This document shows, piece after piece, positions 43,680 to 55,791 of a stretch of 64,000 nucleotides of DNA. The position numbers and the translations under genes were made by a program. Origin of the DNA: Typhlomys cinereus (taxonomy: Eukaryota > Chordata > Mammalia > Rodentia > Platacanthomyidae); contig JALPQD010000360.1 in NCBI GenBank assembly GCA_023101885.1, positions 1,504,574-1,568,573 on the forward strand. Direction: 5' to 3'. The notes beneath the pieces are model-generated. The model worked only from the letters and a program-made list of their open reading frames with translations. It did not search any database and had not been told where the DNA came from. Numbering within the stretch: the stretch's first letter is position 1; each line of letters opens with the position of its first letter.

Positions 43680-44080
43680 TTTAATTTTTTCTTTTTTAAT
43701 TTATTTTTTCCTCCAACATTTTATTTTTTTCCTAATCATACAAGCTCAATAGGTACCCCTGTCTTCTTCCTCCTCCCCTCCCCAGTCATTCACCCCATTG
43801 CACTCTCCCCCCTTCCCTTCTTCCTTTCACCCCCCTCCTTCCCTCCCCCTCTCTTGGTGCCTTCCCCTTCCTCCCTCCCATCCCCTTGAGCATCCTTTTG
43901 TGTGAATGCAAAATCTTCCTCTGAGTCCTCCATTCTAGTGAGGGTTCAGGACTCAGTGGCATAGCCTGGAGTCCCTTCTTGGGCTGCCCCTTAGTACCGG
44001 AACTCTATTATGACTCTTAATCCCTTGCCGCTAAGGATCCTGCTGCCTGGAAACTTCTTCCCTGTGATCCATGATAGACT
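43680..44080 (-). mobile_element. L1 3' end, antisense
   Basis: A T-rich start, then a long C/T-only tract (about 43765-43888), then non-coding sequence whose reverse complement shares AGGCAGCAGGATCC-AAGGGATTA type words with the sense copy at 38600. Confidence 0.65.
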
Positions 44081-44916
44081 TTGGGGGGGGGGGTCATTGG
44101 CATGTCAGCGGGCTATGTCCTGGTAGTTTTAGTTCTCAGGGACACTACAGTTTTATCTTTGAATTGGCTCAGGTCTTCCCGCCTCCCCCACTTTCCCAGT
44201 CGCAAGGATCACGCTTCTAATTACACCAGCGCCTCTGCTGGGATGTCAGGCGAAGCCAGCCTAGCTCTAAGCACTGGGATGAGATGAGCCACTTTGGGGG
44301 CTTTCACAATTGCGATGGCAGCAGCCGGTGAGGCAGCCTTTCATCATCACGTGACTGGGCTGCAGGTTTTCACCGATAGCCTTTTATCAGGCAAAGACTG
44401 GCCCGGCTCTTCCGAGATGTCTGGGCGTGATCAGAAATGGATGTTGGATCTCAACAAATTGTTTCTAATGGTGTCTACTGAGGCATATTTACGAGGTTTT
44501 TCTTTTCTAGCGATGATATGAATGACATTAAGTTGCTGTTAAATGAATCCTGCTTGTTAGGATATTTCCCATCGCCTACCTCTGCTAAATTCAATTTGCT
44601 AACATTTTATTAACTCTTTTTTTTTATCTTGGGTTCATATTAAAAGTAAGATCAAGCTCACGGAGTCAGTAGAAAATGAAGTTTTCATCTTTAATTTTCT
44701 GAAAAGGTTTATGCAAAAAATAAAATTATTTATTCATTAGTTTGCCAGAAATCCTCGGTGAAATTGCTTGGCACTAGAGTTTTCTTTGTTAAAAATATTT
44801 TAGCCACTATTTTAATTTCTTTAATAGATATAAACTACCCAGATTCTTTATTCTTCTTATATTTTTATTTATTTATTACGTGTGTGTGTGTGTGTGCATG
44901 TGTACAGTTACTAAAT
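44081..44916. other. Intergenic, nothing recognised
   Basis: A G-run at 44082-44090 and otherwise mixed sequence. No supported gene. Confidence 0.45.
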
Positions 44917-45600
44917 TAGGGTTTTCTAGAGGAGCAAAACCATATAATGGTATATATAAATATATATGTGCATATACATATATATGACTTACTGGATTGA
45001 CTTACAAGATAAAATCTGAATATGCCACACGGTTGCCTGTAGCTGCTCATTTCAGGAGCTGAACACCAGCAGTCTGGTGCTGAACGGTGGAATGTTCCAG
45101 AAGAGTCCTGAACATCAGCCCCACTAGAGGGCCAACGAGGCTGGACTCTGACATCTGAGAGAACAGAACAGAGAAGAACCGGCTCCTGCACAGGGCAAGA
45201 GAGGGAGTGTCGGCCCTTTCTCTCTGGAGTCTGCCATTTCTCTCTGACACTCTCTATCTGATCGCTACTGGTCATACCTGCTGTGGGCTGGGTCTTCCGC
45301 AGCAATTAGACAATCCACTGCCGGCTTGTTCTCAGCTTGCTTAACTATCGCTTCTTCGCGGCTGTGCCAAAGCTCAGCCTTTGACTGGCAAGTCCACCCC
45401 TGTATCTAACTGTCACAGCTACCCCGTAATATTCATGCCCACAGTTGTACCAGTGTGTATGTCTTGCCCAGAGAGTCGGTATTGTAGCATACGCAGGGTT
45501 CAGCAATGGGTAAGACCATTGATCTATTTTTCCCAGGGGCCTGCATAGCACCTTCTGGTACTATGACAGTCACCAAAAGACAGGAAGTCTCTCAACCAGT
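44917..45600 (+). repeat. Unnamed rodent repeat, second type (copy 1)
   Basis: AGGGTTTTCTAGAGGAGC, ACTGGATTGACTTACAAG, then GGGCTGGGTCTTCC and CCCTGTATCTAACTGTCAC. The second half recurs at 62820-63010. Confidence 0.6.
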
Positions 45601-45834
45601 ACCAGCTTGATTCTCTATGTCCTGTCATCCAAGTGTGTGGTGTTGCCAGCAACAGGGTTTTAAACCATCTACTTACCGGGAACAATCAAGAGTAATGGCA
45701 TATTTTTTTGGGGGGGAAGAGGGATTCTGGGGCCTCCCTGATCAACAGGGAGGTATTTGCTACCTGGCACAGGATTTTCACTTAATAATCCATTGTCTTC
45801 TGTGAGCAGTATGGTTCACACATGCACCTCCTTT

Positions 45835-45967
45835 CAAACTCCTTTTATTTAATTAGATTTCTTAATTAGCTTACAAATAGTGATTTCCATAAGGCTTTTT
45901 CATGCATCCTTAATTTGAGGTCACCCCTACCCCTTTTCTCCCCAGACACACCCATCCCCTCTTGAAC
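45835..45967 (-). mobile_element. L1 3' end fragment, antisense
   Basis: TTAGCTTACAAATAGTG and CCATAAGGCTTTTTCATGC followed by C-rich pyrimidines, like rodent L1 3' UTR in antisense. Confidence 0.5.
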
Positions 45968-45999
45968 CTTTAATCTTTAATATTTCCCTGCTTCTCCAT

Positions 46000-46120
46000 C
46001 TTTTTTTTTTTTAATTTGCTTTCTGACTTTTGTGGCCCAGGATGGAATGAAACTTGTAGCAATCCTCCTGCCTCAGCTTCCAGGGTACCAGGATTACATT
46101 TTCTGCTTCTTTGCCTGTCT
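46000..46120 (-). mobile_element. B1 remnant, antisense
   Basis: TTGTGGCCCAGGATGGAATG and GCAATCCTCCTGCCTCAGC. Confidence 0.65.
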
Positions 46121-46941
46121 GGTGATATTTGAGATTGAATGATGGTGGGTGTTGTGCCTTTATTGTCCTTTGACAATTCCTAAGGGTTTTGCTGAATTTC
46201 AGTATGACGTTTGTTGTCCCACCCACCCCTCACCCCCCACGCGCTCACGTGCTTGAATCCTTAACTGATGTTCATGTTTGGGGTGGTCCTGGCAACTTTA
46301 GGAGGCGGAGCCTTGCAGGAAGAAGGTGCGTCACGAGGGGCGGGGCTTGAGGTATGATCGCCCAGCCCTGCTTGCGGATTTTGTGCATCTGTCTCCTTGA
46401 TGACGACGGTGACCCGAGCCAGCTTCCTCCTACCTCTGCCTCCCTTTCCGCGCCTTTCCCACCGTAATGGACTGTATCTCCCCTCTGGAGCCGTAAGTCA
46501 AATACATCTCCCTCTCTCCCTTGAGTCGTGTCCGAGCTTTGCTTCTCCCAGCAGTGCAACAGAAGCGCTGCACGTGACTTGGATACTGCGCCTCTTTCGC
46601 GTGTAGCTTTTACGTCGAGCACCGCGCTGAGTTAAGTCTAATTCGGCCCCTCACCGAGGTCAAACACTTGTGAGACTTGTCCCTGAAACCGGGTGAAGGA
46701 TTTTTTTTGTTTGTTTGTTTTTTGATTTTTTGCTCTAGGAAGACTCTGGGTCCTGCGTGGAAACTAGTCTTCCTGGGTGGGTCTGTCTAGTGTTGGCTAG
46801 TTTGCACGTGTGCACAGAGTGATCTGGGCAGCTCCCTCCCAGGCAAACCCTGTCTCAAGCTCTTGGCTTCCCTGGCATCTCAGATCACTGCCCTCTGATG
46901 TCTTCGATGCCTTCAAAGCTTCCCTTGAATGTATTTTGTCT
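46121..46941. other. Intergenic, GC-richer patch
   Basis: No supported gene. 46290-46620 is somewhat CpG-richer than its surroundings (AGGGGCGGGGCTTGAGG), probably an old repeat rather than a promoter. Confidence 0.4.
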
Positions 46942-47400
46942 GATTAAAAAAAAAAAAATCATACATGAATATCATGGGCTTTGTCATTTTCAACCCTCAT
47001 TACCAACCCCCTTCCCTTTCCCATTACGACCCTTCTTTCCTATCAGTCTCCTGTTTTGGTGTTTTTTTGTTTTTGCATGTCTTTTTCTGAGTTTGGTCCG
47101 ATGCCTGAGTACATCAGTAGGTATACAACTGAGGAAAGCAGTTCCACCCCCTCCTCCCCACCTCCCAATCCAGCATTAACTCTCAATAATCTCTCGGGAG
47201 GGGAGGGGCCTCTTGAGAGCGCTCCTCTTCCATGGTTCAGGGTCCATAGGCCATATTTTGTGCACGTCCTTGTAGAAATGAACATCTGGGCAGTGACCCT
47301 CAGGTGTAGCAGCCCGGCGGTGTCCAGAAGATACTGTGGGGCTGCATCCTTCCCCTCCTTCAGGCCCTTCCATTGTCACCACCCCTGCTCACCATGTTCC
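46942..47400 (-). mobile_element. L1 3' end, antisense
   Basis: A T-rich, poly-A-complement start, then CATGAATATCATGGGCTTTG and pyrimidine-rich blocks, then TGAACATCTGGGCAGTGACC, typical of old rodent L1 3' regions. Confidence 0.6.
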
Positions 47401-47404
47401 CTGG

Positions 47405-47475
47405 TTTTATTTATATATATAATATATTATATATATTGTCTGTTTATATATATATATAATTAAATATTTATATAT
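47405..47475. repeat. (TA)n-rich tract
   Basis: About 70 bp almost wholly A/T with long TATATA runs. Confidence 0.9.
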
Positions 47476-47496
47476 TTTGAATATTTTCTTTATTTG

Positions 47497-47730
47497 TGTG
47501 TGTGTGTGTGTGGTGTGTTTGTGTGTGTGTAGAACCACAGGCAAATTCGGGAACCACCATGGACCACCTCCACCTCCTCCTTGTTTACTCTGCCCCCAGA
47601 TTCACAGGCTCTGCCCTACCAGGATCAGAAACGCAGGAGGCGTCTATACGAGGGGTCTAGGATCCGAACTCAGGACCTTCTGCCTGCAAGGCAGAGAGAG
47701 GCTTAACCCCTGAGCCACCTCTCCACCCCC
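47497..47730 (-). mobile_element. B2-superfamily SINE, young subfamily, antisense
   Basis: TAGAACCACAGGCAAATTCG, GTCTAGGATCCGAACTCAGG and TTAACCCCTGAGCCACCTC. A short internal deletion removes part of the body. Confidence 0.9.
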
Positions 47731-47732
47731 CC

Positions 47733-47819
47733 CCTTTTTTTAATGTGGGACCTGTGATCGGAACTCACGAACTTCTACTTGCGAGGCAGAGTCTTAACCC
47801 CTGAGCATCTCTCCAGCCC
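47733..47819 (-). mobile_element. Truncated older B2-superfamily SINE, antisense
   Basis: Only the 5' (tRNA-like) part remains: GGGACCTGTGATCGGAACTC to AGCATCTCTCCAGCCCC. The young copy abuts it, suggesting insertion into the older element. Confidence 0.75.
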
Positions 47820-47837
47820 CTGATTTTAAAAAAAAAG

Positions 47838-47965
47838 TTTGCATTTATTTAGTGTGTGCATGTGCACACACATGTATTCATAAGCAGCAAACATGCCACA
47901 ACATACATGTAGAGGTCAGAGAACACATTTTGGAGACCCTGGGGGTTAAACTGAAGCCCTGTCTT
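47838..47965 (-). mobile_element. B3-like SINE fragment, antisense
   Basis: TAGAGGTCAGAGAACACATT and GACCCTGGGGGTTAAACTG. Confidence 0.55.
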
Positions 47966-49542
47966 ATTTTTGCTGTTGCTATTGGTCTGTGCAGAAGGGT
48001 ACATCCGGTTCCTGTTGTTTCGTTTGTTTCTTTTATCAAAAGAGGCACTGCCTCATTTTTAAAAAGTTTTTCTCATCTTTGGTGCAATTGTTTTATTATG
48101 TGAAATTTATAGTAGTTGATCATCCCGTAATTTTGGGTCACTATAAAGTCATCTGTACCAGGCGTTTAATTAGGAGGTATTCTACAAGGCCAGGGATTTA
48201 ATAGATTGATCTAAAAAATCAGTTTTGCCTTCGGCTTCTCTGAGGCGCTGGTCTTATGGCCTCAGTTCTTACTTTTGGTCTTCCTGGGTTAAAAAGCAGC
48301 GTATGTTCAAGCATCCAAGCCGCCAGAGAACAGGTCTTGGCTATTCGTTATCATGGAAGTCTTTGTTTGTATTAGAAAGTGGGGGGCAATGATAATAAGT
48401 CTTTACCAGACAGAGAGCCCTGGGAGCCATAGTTTGTCCTGTAAGTAGGGGAGCATTCAGATGGGAATCGAAGCTTAAGAAGGGAAGACTGATCGCAGGG
48501 CCACAAGCAGCAGCGCCACAAGCAGCAGCGTGAATAGGAAATCCTGGTAGAAAACCTAAGGGACTAAGGAGATCTCACCCTTACAGTCTTTTCAGTGTCT
48601 CCTGAAGTTTTCACATCATGTGACACAAACATGTGTCTGGGGTCAGGGAGATACTGACCTGCAAGGGGGGGACTCCAAAGGGGCAAGGACTGCTTGGTTT
48701 CTGTGAGAAATAGCTCCAGGGGCTTTGACCTATTTATTTGCTCTTCTGGCCCGGAATTTAGCTACGGTCCCACAAGTACTGATGTTTCTCTGGGCTTATT
48801 TGTCAGGTTCTCTAGAGTAAGAGGCTGAGTAAAGGGAAGGGGAGGAGGAAAGGTGATCAGGAGGAATTGGTGGTTCCTGTAGTTATGGAATCCCAGAAGT
48901 TCCATCATCTGCTACTCTAAATTGGAGACTCTGATAAGCCAGTGATAAAATTCAGTCTGAATCTGAGAGCTTGAGAACCAGGAACGGGGTGCCGCTCTGA
49001 TAGATGCACAGATGAGATGACCCAGGGTGGGTGGGCAGGCCCCAGAAGGGGGAAACCACTCTGTCTGCCACCTTTTCTTGTGTTCAGCTTTTGTGAATGA
49101 ATGAATCTATCCACACCAGGAAAGACATCGGCGTCGGTCCATCTGTTAACCAAAGACACATGCAGTACTTAACCAGTGTTGGGGAGCAGGGAGCGTGTAG
49201 AAACAGAAAAATCAAATGTTCAAGACCAGCCTGGGCTCCATAGTAAGATTAGGGCTGGGGATGGAGGAGAGAGGAAGTTCACCTCATTCGGAAACAGCTC
49301 TATAAACATACCTGGAAATGTCTGCTCAGAGCACCCCACAGCTAGCTAGTCGGGTTGACACCTAAACTTAACTTACCACACATTTTTTCCACTGAGGATA
49401 CAGAACTTCAAGGTGATGTGGAAGCTTCTAAGCACAAGACTTTAACACTTCCATTAGCTGAGAATTACACCTTAAGCCCTTGGGACAGCTGTGTTCCTTC
49501 CCACCAAGCACTAAATCGGATGGAAGACAACCTAAATGTCAG
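47966..49542. other. Intergenic, nothing recognised
   Basis: No supported gene. A small direct repeat (CCACAAGCAGCAGCG twice) lies at about 48500-48532. Confidence 0.5.
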
Positions 49543-49685
49543 TTCTTCCTCCTCCTCTTCATCCTCCTCTTCCTCCTCCTCTTGCTCTTCCCTTCTTCCT
49601 CTTCCTCCTCCTCTTTCTCTTTCTCTCTCTCTTCTTCCTCCTCTCCTGCTTCTTCTTTCTTCCTCCTCCTCTTCTCTCCTCTTTG
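49543..49685 (+). repeat. (TCC/TCT)n pyrimidine tract
   Basis: About 140 bp of almost pure C/T, mainly TCC units; it creates spurious Ser/Leu-rich reading frames. Confidence 0.9.
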
Positions 49686-49854
49686 TTCGAGCTCTCTGTT
49701 CTGCATTTATAGTTAAGCAGTGCTTCTCTATGACAGCATGGCCCCCCTACTTAATCAGCCTGCACAACCAACCTTGTACCTCCACAACTTGCTGATGTCC
49801 GGGAGGCCACGGCCAGATCCCACAAATGTCATTTGGGCAGCCTCTGTGTGTGTA

Positions 49855-50218
49855 CATGTGTGTGCATGCGTGTGCATGTGCGTGCATGCATGTGCATTCA
49901 GGAACATACGTGGCACAGTATGTGAAGGTTAGGGCCAGGTCTCCCATGTGACATGAGGTCTCTTTGTTGCTGGCCACCACAGTATACCAGGCTGCCAGGC
50001 CCGAGAGCTTCCAGGCATTCTCTTCCTCTCCCTCTTCTTCCTCCTCTCCTTCGTCTGTCTACTTTGTCTTCGGAGGTGCTTCATGTCCCTTAGAGGCAAA
50101 GAGCATCATTCCACCTTATACCAGACACGTTAGGGTTCTACATGCACGCTCTCTGGGGGGTCTTGACTCTGGGTCCACATACCTGCCCCACAAGCGCTTC
50201 ACTCACTGAGCCACCTTC
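49855..50218 (-). mobile_element. RSINE1/B4-like SINE, antisense, low certainty
   Basis: A GT/GC-rich start, TGAAGGTTAGGGCCAGG, TACCAGGCTGCCAGGCCC and CACTCACTGAGCCACC at the end. Confidence 0.45.
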
Positions 50219-52349
50219 TGGGCGCAGGCAGGAAACTCTTGGCAGAAGCCCCAGGTGGATGTCACCTCTGTAAGCTCACGCGCCCATCTGGGGTGCAGTA
50301 AACAGCAGAGAAGAGCGGTGGCATCTCTTGGGCCGTCAGGACAGTAGGAGGGCTGTGTTGACAAGCGATGCGCGTAGTGTGAGGGCCGGCGATGTTGCCC
50401 AGCGACCATCACTGCAGAAGTGGGCGAGGCAAGATCCTGTGAATGGCTTGTTTGCCTGGGAAGCAAAGGAGACACAACATCCCCCGTCACACACGCTCAG
50501 CTGCTGCCGAGCCGGGGCTGTCCGCGCCCACACCTAATTCCTACCTCAAACCCTCTTTCTGGCCCATTGCATCCTGGGGAGGTAGGCAGCCCACTTCGAC
50601 AGTCAGGGACCCCCTTTCCCTGCTCTTTCTACTCTCTAGAAGGGTATAGAAGAAAAGTTGTGTGGGAAGCGGGCTCTTTCCTGGGGTACTTTATATTGCT
50701 GCTCATGGGGTCTTCAACACAATCTTCCTTTGCTCCAAGAAGCCCTCTTCTCTACAAAGTGGCAACCAATCACACTGTCTGCTAAGGCAAGCGCTTCATG
50801 GGTTCATGTGTTTGCTTACCTGTGTGGTATGTTTTATCAACCCCTAGGAGGAGAGAAAAACTCTCTAATTCACTTGCAAATCTGACGCCCAGCAAAGTCA
50901 TCCCGGCGACAGTGTGTTTGGAGGTCCTGACAGGGGGTGGGGGTGGAGGTGGGGGCAGGGTACAGTTTAGGTGTGGAAAAGCAGAGGATTGGCATGCTGG
51001 GTTTATATAATTTTGAGATTTTGCTCCTTGATCCGTCCGTCTTTCCTTTGCTTCTAAGGGACCAGAGATACCTGGGGACAGAGAATTCTAGCATCTCTTC
51101 CCACGCTTTGACCTTTCTCGGCGTCTAGGGCAACATCTGCAGCACAGGCTGTGTGAGAAGGTGACCGACTAATAAAAGATGGTTTGAGCGAGAGAATCCA
51201 TGCATGGAGGGGGAGGCGGTGGGGGGAACAGGACCATGGAGGGAGGACAGAGTGCCACTGATTTTTAAGCCACATCAATTTATGTCTTGATGAGGGGAGA
51301 AATGGGGGATGGGAGAAATGGGGAACGGGAGAAGAGGAGAGACAGACAGAGCTTCTAGTACCGACCAGAAAGGGAGACATTGCAATCGCAACGCCAGACT
51401 CAAACTGCGGTGGCTGACGGGTGAGGACCAGAAGGTTCCGCTGGAGGCGGCTCCCCTCCTGCCGCCCCTCCCTCCCCTCCCACCTCCACGGAGCAGTGAC
51501 TAGGCTTGGAAGCTTCGGAAGGGGAAGGGGGTTGGGGGGTGGGTTGAGCCGGGCTCCCCAGAATGAGACCGGATGGTGTGATCTCAGACGCTGGGGCAGC
51601 TATTGACAAAGCGGGGGGCGGGGGGGGGGGTCAGAAGAAGCTGGCGGGGCTCCAAGGCCCAGTCACGCAGGAGGAGGAAGGCGTATTAACAATTCATCAA
51701 GATCTCAGCGTCCTGTGGACGGCTCCCCATCTGATGCCCTCCCTCTGTCACTGCTGGGGATTCAGGAGGGGGAGGGGGCTCCTCCAGAAGCACTTATCTG
51801 TCAGTCTGTGATCAGGGGTGGGGGGGGCTGAAGTGAGGCAAATTTGTCTCATCACATGATGGGGGACCTGTACCATGTGATGGCTCCGGTGATGTTCAAG
51901 GCAGCATGTGACTCCGGGGGCTACGTGGGCTCAGAAACAACTTAAATACAAAAACACACGCAGGTTCCCCCCTCCTCTCCCTTCGCCTTTTGGTCTGGCT
52001 CTCCCTACCTTTCGTGTTGGTGCCTGACGGAATGGAAAACCCTTCGTCTCGAAGCCCGTGAGCCCCGGAGGGGGGTACCTGGTCACCAGGCCCCTGTGCT
52101 GGGGGCAGGGGGAGGGGGACTCAGGAGCCGTTGCCCCTCACCCCGTCTTTCCAGAGCCCACTGACTCTCAGCCTGGTAAGTTGCTAGACACTTTGGACGA
52201 TTATCAGAGAGACTGTCTTCCACCGCCCATTTAGCATGCATGGGGTGCCCTCCCGGGGTGGAAGGGAACTGAAGGGGAGGCAACTGCAGCTCGGGGGAGC
52301 AGCGCTCTCTGCCCTGCCTCACAATGCAAGGTCGGGGAACAGCTGCGTT
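50219..52349. other. Intergenic, higher-GC and largely repeat-free
   Basis: About 2.1 kb with few recognisable SINEs, G-runs at 50932-50960 and 51610-51630, and three CATGTGA-type E-boxes at 51852-51911. No coding exon I can support. A regulatory role is possible but unproven. Confidence 0.4.
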
Positions 52350-52450
52350 TCTCCTCCTCCTCTTCCTCCTTCTTCTCTTCCTCCTCCTCGGATTCCCAGC
52401 CAGTCTTCGCCAGCCCCTCCTCTTGCCTTCTGCCTCCTCGGATCCCCTCA
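52350..52450 (+). repeat. (TCC)n-rich pyrimidine tract
   Basis: TCCTCCTCCTCTTCCTCC-type sequence on a background of C/T. The open frame with a signal-like Leu run is a by-product. Confidence 0.8.
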
Positions 52451-54109
52451 GCCTCCTCCCTTCCTTATTCACTGTGTCTATCTCTGTTATTCATGGGAGC
52501 TTCTGCTCAGCACCTTTCGTTTATGTTTTGGACAGCTAGAGATTTTCCGTTGCTCTTGTCCAGGAATAGAAAGATGGGCTCCGGGGACTCAGAGATCAGA
52601 ATTGTATGAACTGTCCCTCATGGGTTTTCCCCTGGGCTGAGCTCATGTAGGGGTGCTGACTTGCCCGTCCTGGGTATGTGGGGGGTGCGTAGGTGTTAAG
52701 GGAAACCAGGATGTGCACTGCGTGTCATCAGTATCATCTCTGGAAGCTTCCTGTTAGCTGGGAAGTGCAGTGGCAGCCAGCAGGGGGCGACTCTTTGTGA
52801 CCTCAACCGTCTGACTCTGAAGGGGACGTGGGAGCCGAAGACAGGAGCTAAAATCCAGGGCTCCGGGGCTCCCTCGGGCACCAGAGGATGCTCCCAGAGT
52901 GACTCCGTTTGAGGCCACACCTTTGCAGAGTGAGGAGCCTTGGGCTTGGCGGGCTAGTAACTGGGGAAGAAGCTGTGAGTTCCATCCCAGCAGTCTTGAT
53001 ATAGAGGCAGAGGAAGCCAATGGGGGCTGCCAGCATGCAGCCCCCTCAGCAACTCTGGAAGAAGGGGGACTGCTTTCAGCCTTGAGTTGCTTGAGGAGTA
53101 GCAGCCCGGGATTCAGGGCCTGGCAGGTTTTGTCCAGAGTCTACACAGTTAACCACCACGGTAACCTGACACAAAATAAGAAAAAATAAAATAAAATAAA
53201 GCCACCCAGCAGTTACCACACAACAGGTACCGTGCAGGTTTGGGGGCTACATTTGGGCGCAAAACAGAAACGTTTCAGTTCTCGTGCAGTTTGTTAAGCA
53301 AATCGTCACATCCAAGACGATATTATTTTAAATTACATTGGGATGTTTGCTGAGAAAGACGTACCAGGAGATTATACCACAGGAGACAGATTTCAGCCTG
53401 GTGCATGGTGGGGGTAGGGACAAGGGGAGGCATGGCTCTGATGGATCTGAGAGAGGAGTCAAGAGCCAACAGGTAAAGGAATGTTTCTGGCCAGGGGCAA
53501 AGTCCGAGACTGGGGTATCCTGCTCCCTGGGCCTGCAGGAAGTGTGCGTGCAGTGATCCTATTAGAAAAGGCCTTCTAGATCCTGGAGTCTGCAGGGCTA
53601 CCCTGGCTCAGGGCTTTGGGTCAACCCCAGGATTGAGGGGCACCCGAAAAAGCATTTTAATCGGGCAGCCCGATGTGTGGCGTGAACCCGGAACAAAACG
53701 CTTCTTCGAGAAGTGCATCTGTCTGTCCTAGGTGACAAGCCCCCTCCAGGTGGACAGCTGGAAATTCTTTATTCTCAAAGGCCTCTCTTGTAGCTGGACT
53801 CCTGGGGGGCAAGTGCGGTGTTCGTCTGTGTGGGTGCCTTGGACCCGCCCTGAGAAGCTGGAGTTGGTGAAAATCAGATGCAGGTGTCTGTCAGCTTCCC
53901 AATTGGAGGCTTGAGCATTGGGCACATTTGTGAAAAGTCAGTGGTTAAGGTAAACCCTTGAGCAAACCTGCACGAGATTGTCTGATGGGTGGGGACACCC
54001 AGCCCATGGTGTGAGGCACTTTTCCTGGGCACGTGGATAAGATGGAGGGAACCGATTCAGGGAGCATTATTCGGGAGAGAGTGAATACACGCCATAAGGT
54101 TTGGGGTGA
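52451..54109. other. Intergenic, nothing recognised
   Basis: Mixed sequence without supported gene. A short (AAAAT)n run lies at about 53183-53200. Confidence 0.45.
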
Positions 54110-54233
54110 AGATCAGGGGACGCCCTTCAAAAGTCAGTTCTCTCCTTCTACCATGTGGGCTCACAGGGTTTGAACGCAGGTTGTCAGGTTTGCAAGCAGT
54201 CACCTTACCCACTAAGCCATCTCACCAGTCCTC
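54110..54233 (-). mobile_element. B3-like SINE, antisense
   Basis: AGTCAGTTCTCTCCTTCTACC, CAGGTTTGCAAGCAGTCACC and ACTAAGCCATCTCACCAG. Confidence 0.75.
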
Positions 54234-54968
54234 GGGGTGTCATTGAATACATCCTTGTGTCCTTTGTGTTTTTGGTAAACTGGTAATTAGGTATAAAGAA
54301 AAATTTCTTGTTAAAACATTTTAAGTGATACATACCTGAAGTATGCGCCAAGAAGAAATATAGATATGTAACCTTGAGACTCAAAAGACCCTATTATGAC
54401 CACCCAGATTCTTAATTTTATAATAGTAATCTTTCTTTATAGTTTCGTCACTCTCGCGTGCTCGTAAGCAATGGATTACTTAAGTCTGCACACTTTCGCG
54501 TTGGTAGATGTGCTTTGAGTTATTGGGCTCACTGATTTGATTGTACAATTTGTCCATGTTGGTGGACGCAACTGTGTCGCTCGACGGCTTCCACCAATGG
54601 GAAGCATCCACTATGTGCGTCGAATGCTGGTCGTACTTGGCGTGTGGATTGTCTTCCGAGGAACGAATGCGGCTGTATAAATGTCCTCATGCATGTCTTG
54701 TCGTGTGCGGGCGGGAGGATTTCTCTAGGCCACAGGCATGGAAGTGCCGCAGGTCCTAGAGGATGCGTGGGTTCCACTTGGCAAGAAAAGGTCGGGTTGT
54801 TCTCTGAAGGCCACCATGGTTTCTTTCCAGTCTCATTTCTTGCCTCAGTGTGACAGCTCAGGCTTCTAGTAAAACACAGCAGAAGCGAAAGCAATTCTCC
54901 CTGCGTTCCTCTAGTTTCAGAGGGTCAGATTTCAGTGTTACACACGGTAACACATTTGCTAAAGGTTC
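54234..54968. other. Intergenic, nothing recognised
   Basis: No supported gene or repeat. Confidence 0.45.
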
Positions 54969-55152
54969 TCCTTTCCTTTCCTTTCCTTTCCTTTCCTTTC
55001 CTTTCCTTTCCTTTCCTTTCCTTTCCTTTCCTTTCCTTTCCTTTCCTTTCCTTTCCTTTCCTTTCCTTTCCTTTCCTTTCCTTTCCTTTCCTTTCCTTTC
55101 CTTTCCTTTCCTTTCCTTTCCTTTCCTTTCCTTTCCTTTCCTTTCCTTTCCT
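54969..55152 (+). repeat. (TTTCC)n pentanucleotide microsatellite
   Basis: About 36 perfect CTTTC-type units (184 bp), followed by a variant CTCCTTTCCTTT zone to about 55197. It produces FLSFP and KERKG repeat-peptide reading frames that are not genes. Confidence 0.95.
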
Positions 55153-55204
55153 CTTTCATTTCCTTTCTCCTTTCCTTTCTCCTTTCCTTTCTCCTTTTGC
55201 ACAC

Positions 55205-55475
55205 ATCCGTATGTGTCTGTGTGTGTGTGTCTATGTATATTACAGGCCACTGTGTGTCCTTGTGGAGGCCCAAGGGTGACTTTGGAAGACATCCTGGATT
55301 GCTCTACCTCTTCTTTGTTTTTGCTCTGGAGTTTCACAGGCTCCACCTTCAAAGGCCTGGAGTGAAGGCTTCTGCCATTTGTACCTGGTATTTTTATATG
55401 GAATCTAGGATCTGAACTCAGGACCTTCTGCTTGTGAGGCAGAGGCTTAACACTTGAGTCATCTTTCCAGCCAAT
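55205..55475 (-). mobile_element. B2-superfamily SINE, older, antisense
   Basis: Its 3' tail side touches the pentanucleotide tract. Contains CTTGTGGAGGCCCAAGGG and GGACCTTCTGCTTGTGAGGC. Confidence 0.85.
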
Positions 55476-55523
55476 GAGTGTTTGTTTTTTTTTTAAATTT
55501 TTTATTAAGAGGTTGGCTTTGGG

Positions 55524-55735
55524 GGGCTGGAAAGGTGGCTCAGGGGTTAAGCCTCTGCCTTATAGGCAGAAGGTCCTGAGTTCGGATCCTAGACCCCACG
55601 TATAGACGCCAGGCGGAAGTGGGGGCAGCCTGGGCTTCTGGTCCTGGTAGGGCGGAGCCTGTGAATCCCAGGGCAGAGTAAACAAGGAGAAGGTGGAGGC
55701 GGTCCATGGTGGTTCCCGAATTCGTCCGTGGTTCT

Positions 55736-55791
<56 letters not shown>

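Noticed and set aside
46260..46640. Second CpG-island promoter
   Set aside because: Only mildly CpG-enriched, short, and without a following exon-like sequence; looks like an old repeat.
49355..49795. 146-codon frame with a Ser/Leu run
   Set aside because: Driven by the (TCC)n tract; no domain and no splice context.
52324..52539. Signal-peptide-like Leu-rich frame
   Set aside because: Leu run arises from CTCCTCC repeats; no Kozak site or conserved downstream domain.
54858..55352. Long open frames encoding FLSFP or KERKG peptide repeats
   Set aside because: They are translations of the (TTTCC)n microsatellite, open in all frames on both strands; not genes.
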